From positions 1,240,001-1,304,000 of the forward strand of contig NC_026657.2 of assembly GCF_000004075.3 (NCBI RefSeq): a stretch of 64,000 nt of DNA, read 5' to 3'. A model generated the notes under the pieces. It saw only the letters and a list, made by a program, of their open reading frames with translations, made no database searches and was not told where the DNA came from. The translations under genes were made by a program, and so were the position numbers. This DNA comes from Cucumis sativus (Eukaryota; Streptophyta; Magnoliopsida; Cucurbitales; Cucurbitaceae). Below are positions 57,960 through 64,000 of this stretch, one piece after another. Each line of letters begins with the position of its first letter. Position 1 is the first letter of the stretch.

Positions 57960-60040
57960 TTAGTATTGTGTAATATAAATGTTGGTAAATTATTTTTGAT
58001 AATTCTCTTGTTGTTCATCTTTTGTTGTTAGAGTAATTTGGGAGTTCTTCTATATGTAGTTTTTGTTTATTAAATATGAAATCTAATAGAAGTAAAGATC
58101 AAAGACCTTCAAACTTTGTGTTTGATCATTTCAATTCTCCTTCTTTCCTTTTTTTTTTTTTTTTTGTTTTTGTTTTTGTTTTTAGGGTTTTGTTTGAACT
58201 AGTAGGTCTAGTTTAGGGAAAATCTAGGTTTGATCGGAAATTAAGGACTAACCTTAACCTTTCTTGGTACAAACTTTAGTTAAACCTACATGTCAATAGA
58301 CTTAAAAGATTTAGTATTAAGGTCCAAACTTTCCCACGGTTGAGATCGAAAGCCCCTGATATAAGAACAACTCATAAAATTTGACATTTGATTAGGTTAT
58401 TAAGTGGATTTCAATGGGGATCGAGACCTACTCTCTTAGGTCAACATTTTTCATAAATACATAAGTTGGTTAGTCTAGATTTGTAAATTTTAATTGGGTT
58501 TAGTTGTTTATGTATGGAGATAGGTAATTGAACTTCTCATATTGAGTTATATACTCCTACAAGTAAAGGGAGAAACTCCCAATAGATATTGGTTGTGTTG
58601 GAAAGGTTATGAATCGATTAATAAGTCAATTACCATTATCTTGATTTTGAACGCCAATGCATCACATGCATATATATATATATATATTGTCGGCTAGTAC
58701 ACGACCAATTAATGTTTGGATAAAGTTCTTTCCAGAATCATCCTATTTTCAAGACTCACTAAAATCCTTCAGATATATGGTTCCACAATTGGTCCTATGT
58801 ACAACAGTGTATTGAACTACTTCAACACGATGTTCGTACAACAATACCCACAACTCATTTTTGCACTCCATAGCAAAAAATAATATATTATGTTAAGGAC
58901 AACCCCTTAGGTAAATTGCTTTGAATGAGTTAATCAATCATTTATCCTTGTGGATCTAACATTAATCCTCTCATACCTACTAATTGGTATGCTTGAGATG
59001 CATTTTCTCGAGCACCTATAGAAGACGTTATATATAGACTGGATTAAAAGGGACACTCATCCTAAAATTAGGATTCATTTCTTGTAGCAAATATTCACTT
59101 GTAGCATACGATATCTAAAGGGACTGGCGTAAGTTTTCTACTGCGGGTACGTTTCCATAATGATGGTGTCTTTTCAATATCAAACTTTACTGTTCACCAT
59201 CTTGAACTAGCCATCCTTTAGAGAGTATTGTTAAAAGATATCAATTCCTAATGAAATGGATGTCGCAGTGGCCCACTAAAAGTCTTTAATTGATATTACA
59301 ATCTTTATGCTAGTTGAGCTATGCTCGATTTATCATTTTGTATACAATAAGCTCTAACAAGTTAGTTAGGTTCCATCCTTTATATATAGTTTGTACACAT
59401 TATTATTTTTAGATGCATGCCACATGCCTAAACCTTCAAATGATTGGTTACTATATTGGAGAGTTTAAGCTACCTCTCATACATAGAAATGTTAAGTAGA
59501 TTCAATGAAGTTTAGAAATTTTAATTTTGAAAATTTGAAATTCCTTGTTAAATTCTAATAACAAAAACATGTTTTTGGAAACTACATTTTGTTCTATTTT
59601 ATTTTTTAAATTGTTTAGATATTTAGGTAGAAAATGGTTGATAAAACACGAAAACTTATAAATGAAAGTAGTGTTTATAAGATTACTTAAAAAACCAAAC
59701 AATCATCTAGAAAGTGTATAACAAAATAAAGACTATTAGAAAGTAAACGTAGTTACTTAAATTTAAAAAAAAAGCTTAATAATTATCAAACGAAACTTAA
59801 ATTTATAACAACCTAATTTAATTTGATGTGTGGTTAATAATTGGGACCCAAAAAGATAAGCTTCTAGAGGCATGGATGATAGTGAAGAATTGAAGATGAC
59901 CTTACACTTCATATATGGACATAAAAGGACCATTTTCATAGAATCTTCAAGAAGATATTGATGGAGATTATTTTCTCTTTTGGTTGAAGTTCAATGGTAA
60001 AAAGAATAAAAATAAGTAAATAACTTTTTATTATTCGAGA
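57960..60040. other. intergenic, no gene seen
   Basis: MYC2 3' flank and AT-rich sequence. The 58.85-59.35 kb part is slightly richer in GC but gives no supported frame. A short TA repeat is at 58.67-58.69 kb. Confidence 0.6.
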
Positions 60041-60045
60041 ATATC

Positions 60046-60415
60046 AAGATCGTTTAAATAACATTTTGACATGCTCTTAACGATCATTTTTCAGTGTCAA
60101 CACGATCATTTAAATTTAAAGTTTTTTCCATAGTTTAAAACTAACCTACACGATCGTGTTTGCATTATCTAAACTTGCTTACCTTAGTTAACATGATCGT
60201 TTAGCATGGTCAACACGATCGTTTAATTTGAAGTTTTTAATGATAATTTATATTGGACTATACGATCACTTATCATGATCAACATAATAATTTAAATTTA
60301 AAAGCATTTTGTCCCATCCTTTAAAAAGAACCAGACGATCGACCTAAATGATAGTAGATCATTCGTTTAGACTGTAGTACACGATCATTTAGAAGAAAAT
60401 TATCCTTGATCGCAT
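60046..60415. repeat. cluster of degenerate CGATCRTTTA-like repeats
   Basis: At least eight motifs such as ACACGATCGTTTAATTTGAAG, ACACGATCATTTAAATTTAAAG, ATGATCGTTTAGC and ACGATCATTTAG occur in 370 bases, at irregular spacings of about 30-60. They look like a decayed tandem repeat. Confidence 0.6.
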
Positions 60416-60986
60416 GTGGCTAGATTAATTCCATGTTAACTTTTTTTTGTTTATACGAGGACATTTTGAACTTTAATTAGTTTAATTAGTTTATTGGTCT
60501 ATAGACTATGTAAGAAATTTTGGGTAAATGCTATTTTTCACAATAAAAACTAAGTTGTTTGGAATCTAAACTTTTAGAAAATTAAAATTACATAAATTAA
60601 CTCATAACAAACTAAAATGGAGAGGCTACAAAGTGTTTTTCCTTGAACATGTTTTTGGTTGCACCATCATAAGGTGAAATTATGAAATCAATACTCAATT
60701 ATTGGTTTTGTTACATATTTAGATGAAAATGATGATCAAACAAAGAAGAAGAAAAAGTAATTAATGAAAGAAATAAAGGGGAGATTAAAAGGGAAATGAA
60801 AGAATGAATAGAAATGGTTAGAAATAGGATTAGAATTAATAATCCTTATCCCAATAAAAGAAAGAAACCCTAAAATTAGAGAGTGGTAGTTAACCAAAAA
60901 ATCCGTACAACCAAAAAACGAAAAATCCCCAAATTTAAAACCCTAAAAATTTCATTTCATGAAATCAATCCCCACAAAATCTTTAA

Positions 60987-61010
60987 TCTCTCTCTCTCTC
61001 TCTCTCTCTC
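60987..61010. repeat. TC microsatellite in probable 5' UTR
   Basis: (TC)12 directly before the small-protein gene, a common plant 5' UTR feature. Confidence 0.9.
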
Positions 61011-61040
61011 TTTCTCCCGTGTCTTCTTCAACCATCAATC

Positions 61041-61400
61041 ATGAGTTTGAATTGCCTCTCCTGTCAAATCTTACAGAGAACGGATTCCGAGAGACACCGT
61101 GACCGGCAGGTCCAAACTTACTATACCTCCGATGAGTTCAATTCCTCGGAGAGAAGCTGGTCGGGGAACCTCTGTCTCCGTCCAAACAGAGGAGGAGGAG
61201 GAGGAGGAGGAGGAGGAGGAGGAGGAAGAGGGTTTCGGGGCATGGCGGACAACAAGGTGGCTCCGATCGGTCACCGCCGTGCCGTATCGTTCGGGGGGAA
61301 GGAGCCGAGATTGATTAGAAGCTCAGGGATGAGGAGGGATTGGAGCTTTGAGGATCTCAGAGCTATTCGTGAGGAAAAGCAACCTTCTCCCAATTCCTAA
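61041..61400 (+). CDS. small conserved plant protein of unknown function (MSLNCL...RRDWSFEDL type)
   Basis: This is a 119-residue single-exon frame. It starts MSLNCLSCQILQRTDSE and continues with a SERSWSGNL motif (about residues 37-45), a polyglycine run (about 51-62) coded by GGA repeats, GHRRAVSFGG, and PRLIRSSGMRRDWSFEDLRAI near the end. I know this combination as a plant-specific family of uncharacterised proteins. The RRxSF and RRDWSF segments look like basophilic-kinase phosphosites, which is inference. There is no signal peptide or membrane segment; the two cysteines in CLSC at the N-terminus could be lipidated or bind metal. A CT-rich leader and telo-box-like AAACCCTAA (60939-60947) precede it, fitting an expressed gene. 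Confidence 0.78.
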   Translation: MSLNCLSCQILQRTDSERHRDRQVQTYYTSDEFNSSERSWSGNLCLRPNRGGGGGGGGGGGGRGFRGMADNKVAPIGHRRAVSFGGKEPRLIRSSGMRRDWSFEDLRAIREEKQPSPNS

Positions 61401-61463
61401 CTTTCAATTAACCTTTTCTTTTATTTCTTCTTTTCATTTTATTTAATCTTTATTTGAACATGA

Positions 61464-61535
61464 ATATATATATTAATATATATTAATATATATATACGTA
61501 TATATATATATATACATATATATACATATAAATAT
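61464..61535. repeat. AT microsatellite
   Basis: Long imperfect (TA)n run in the 3' flank of the small-protein gene. Confidence 0.88.
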
Positions 61536-61539
61536 TTAT

Positions 61540-63640
61540 AAAGTATATAGTAGAAATGGGGATTCTTTTCAATCTTTGAAAATATGTTGTTTCTTTTTAT
61601 CATTTGAATTTGATCATACCACTTTTTCTTAATTTGAATTTCTTTTCATGTATTATTATTAACCATTCATTTATAAAAATTCACTACATTATAACTTTTT
61701 TCTTTCTTCTTTTAATACTTTCATTTTTCATTTTATAACAAAACCATAATAGATTGTAATATAAGGTGTTGAATATAAGAACAAAAAAGGAAGGAATGAA
61801 TGATTAGACTATGGAAAAATAAGGAAGAAAAAGAGAAATGGATGAAAATCTTTTTTCTTCTTACCATTATTATTAAGAATTTTTTATTACATCAATTAAT
61901 TGTCAAATGATAGACCTTTTCTCTTGTTAATTGATAAAATTATTAAGTTGTAAATTGGCATGGCTACATTTTTTCATATAGTTATATAAATATTACATTT
62001 AAATTTGAAAAGTTTTATCATTTAATTATCCATTTTGTGTATATAGAAAATCAAATGCAAAGTGTCATACCGGGTCGTTTTGTCGGGGGTCAATTTAACA
62101 CTTAAAAGTATATTTTGAAAATTCTTGATTTGAAATTTCCAAAACTAACCTACTTCAGTTTGGTCGATTGATTCGTTTTTTAGTCTATCATGCTCACCCC
62201 TATGAAAGAAGCATCATTCAAGTATGGTTTGCTTTTTTTATATTAAAAAGATGAACAAGTAGATGGAAACTAACCTAACTATAAGACACCAATCTAATAC
62301 TCTTTCATAAACTTTTACAATTTAAATGGTAAAATTGTGAAATTGAAGGGTCAAAAGTGAAATATTTTTGCAATGAAGTCTATAAATTAATTTACTTTTG
62401 AAACGAACTATTAATTTATATATATATACGTATCATTTTAAAAGTCATAATTTTTTTTAAAGTAAAAAGTGAATGTGGAAAGAAAAAAAGGGAGAAAGGC
62501 AAAAGATATTAAAGGACAAAGGCATAAAATACTTGGAAATGTTGCACAAGTAAACATATGGCTAACATAGTAAAATTTTATATCATTCAAAAAGTTGAAC
62601 CAACCTAAATGTAGCCAAGCATGAAATCAACCAACCCTTTTCAAAAGTAAATTTGTCTTAGCTTAATTCTACTCTCGTCTCTTTTGCTTTTGTAGTTTCT
62701 GACCTTTCTCTACCAATTTTATCATTTAGGTTGATCTTGATCTGAATGAGCACACATGCCCTTGTTCACCACTTAGTCGATCAATCTACGATGGTTAGAG
62801 TAAAGCAAAGAATATGGTTAATTCTTCTTTAGAGCCATCTGATTCTATTACGACTATGTATGACATATAATTCAATTGAATAATTAATAAATACTTTAGA
62901 GAGATCGGAAGGACAATTTTTGCAAGAATAGTTGTATGCTTACATTTTGTTCAACTTGTCTTGTTCTTTCAACATGGACCGTGTCATTGTTTGCAATTAT
63001 GTACCAAATGATTCGTTGTACCATTTAAGAGATTTTATTATTGAGTGGTTGGCAAATACGACAACATAAGCGTAGTCTCACATGTGTACCATTCTTAAAT
63101 AATGCATTGAGTTGTTTGTATCAAGTTGATATCAAGATCCCTTAACACACTCGGCTCAACCCCTGATTTTGAAGACATTGAGATCACAATTTCTGTTTGT
63201 GCAACCTAACGCTAATTTCACTTAAGTATGTCTTGAGATTCATCTAAACTATACTAATGAATAGGAGAATCCAGTAGTATCATCAATATATCAACTTACT
63301 CCTTTTACTTAATCAACTATTAATTTAACTTTTCACATTGACTCAATTATTTTACGTATTTTTATCTCATCATTTGATGCATCAATTTTTCTTTCTATAT
63401 TTTTATCCGAGATGGACCGAGAGATGTAATCGAGGATGGATTGAGAAATTTTTCTGAACGAATTTTTGAAAATGATGGAAGATCTATAAGACAAAAACTC
63501 AACAATGTTATTCTAGGGAATTTTTGAACAAAAATTGTAGATATAATAAAACTTATATAAACCTTAGGAAGTTAGGGGTAGAAGACTATATATATAGTAT
63601 AGATTTTAATCACAAAAGTGTATATATGGAGTTTGTGATA
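61540..63640. other. intergenic, no gene seen
   Basis: AT-rich sequence. No supported gene or element. Confidence 0.65.
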
Positions 63641-64000
63641 ATTTGAGTGGGCTTTTGGTTCTGAAAAGCCCAAAATACATAAAGTTTGGGCTTATATCTC
63701 TTTCTTTCCATCTCTCATTGATTTGTAGAAGAAATTTGTCACCAACGCATTCACGAACTGAAGAATCATTCCCATTTCTTAATTTTTTTTCTTCAATTTT
63801 CCCGTTGACTTACAAAAATCAAATTTTGGTTTCGGTTTTGATTTGGGATTTTCCATTTTTCTTCTCTTTCGCCTTCTTTCGATCTGATTATTAGTTTTTC
63901 TTTTTTTCTTCACATCTTTGATCCTCTCCTTCCCTTAGGGTTTGGATTGGACTTTTCTTTGTCGTCTCAGATCCTCAATTTCACCGCGTAATTTCTTTCC
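63641..64000 (+). promoter_or_regulatory. probable promoter and 5' UTR of a housekeeping gene leaving the window
   Basis: Three site II elements (TGGGCT 63648-63653, AGCCCA 63667-63672, TGGGCT 63687-63692) are followed by a pyrimidine-rich leader and a telo-box-like TTAGGGTTT (63935-63943). This pair of motifs is typical of plant genes for ribosomal and other growth-related proteins. The coding region would start beyond 64000. Confidence 0.5.

Noticed and set aside
63643-63894. 83-codon frame at the right edge
   Set aside because: It lies in the site II region and the pyrimidine-rich leader, and its product is hydrophobic low-complexity sequence.
1-64000. CRISPR arrays, operons, ribosome binding sites and bacterial defence systems
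   Set aside because: The window is plant nuclear DNA; the tandem 33-bp repeats are coding minisatellites, not CRISPR repeats with unique spacers.

Overview
The window is plant nuclear DNA, from a eudicot and possibly a cucurbit. It is AT-rich, has GT-AG introns with plant-type exon structure, Ty1/copia traces, a nuclear tRNA-Trp gene and clearly plant gene families (a MYC2 bHLH, a plant ArfGAP, a plant UBP and secreted glycine-rich proteins). The cucurbit guess is a general impression from the repeat and glycine-rich protein (GRP) types and was not tested.

Region 1 (1-30.6 kb) is a tandem array of secreted GRP genes, all on the + strand. Seven copies look intact (G1-G7, starting at 183, 4913, 8980, 13406, 17545, 24078 and 29783). 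There are also five remnants: 3' fragments near 6.1, 10.8 and 15.1 kb, a promoter-to-3'UTR deletion scar near 21.5 kb and a decayed 5' end near 26.0 kb. Three protein subtypes are visible: clade A (G1, G2), clade B (G3-G6; G3-G5 carry a coding 33-bp minisatellite) and G7. Spacings of about 4.1-4.4 kb between G2, G3, G4 and G5 point to duplication of a unit holding one gene, one 3' remnant and a conserved spacer block. Two kinds of noncoding signal recur: an inverted repeat around the poly(A) signal in the 3' UTRs, with at least one compensatory base-pair change, and a spacer block found seven times. A tRNA-Trp gene sits in only one unit, between short direct repeats. A heavily decayed copia element lies at 27.6-29.2 kb.

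Region 2 (31.7-44.7 kb) holds three minus-strand housekeeping-type genes whose exons were resolved by hand: a four-exon universal-stress-protein-like gene (217 aa), an eight-exon ubiquitin-specific protease of the UBP20 type (655 aa, Cys and His boxes present) and a seven-exon ArfGAP of the AGD8/9/10 type (405 aa). A short foldback MITE lies in a UBP intron. A compact LTR element with near-identical ends lies antisense in an ArfGAP intron.

Region 3 (44.8-55.6 kb) is a long AT-rich gene desert with two GC-richer patches carrying ACGT motifs and a 63-bp tandem duplication.

Region 4 (55.6-64 kb) contains an intronless MYC2-type jasmonate transcription factor with two G-boxes 11 bp apart upstream, a cluster of CGATCRTTTA-like repeats, a small conserved plant protein with a polyglycine tract, and a probable housekeeping promoter (site II elements plus telo-box) running off the right edge. 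No functional link between the GRP array and the other genes is evident beyond G-boxes in some GRP promoters, which are a general MYC/bZIP target.
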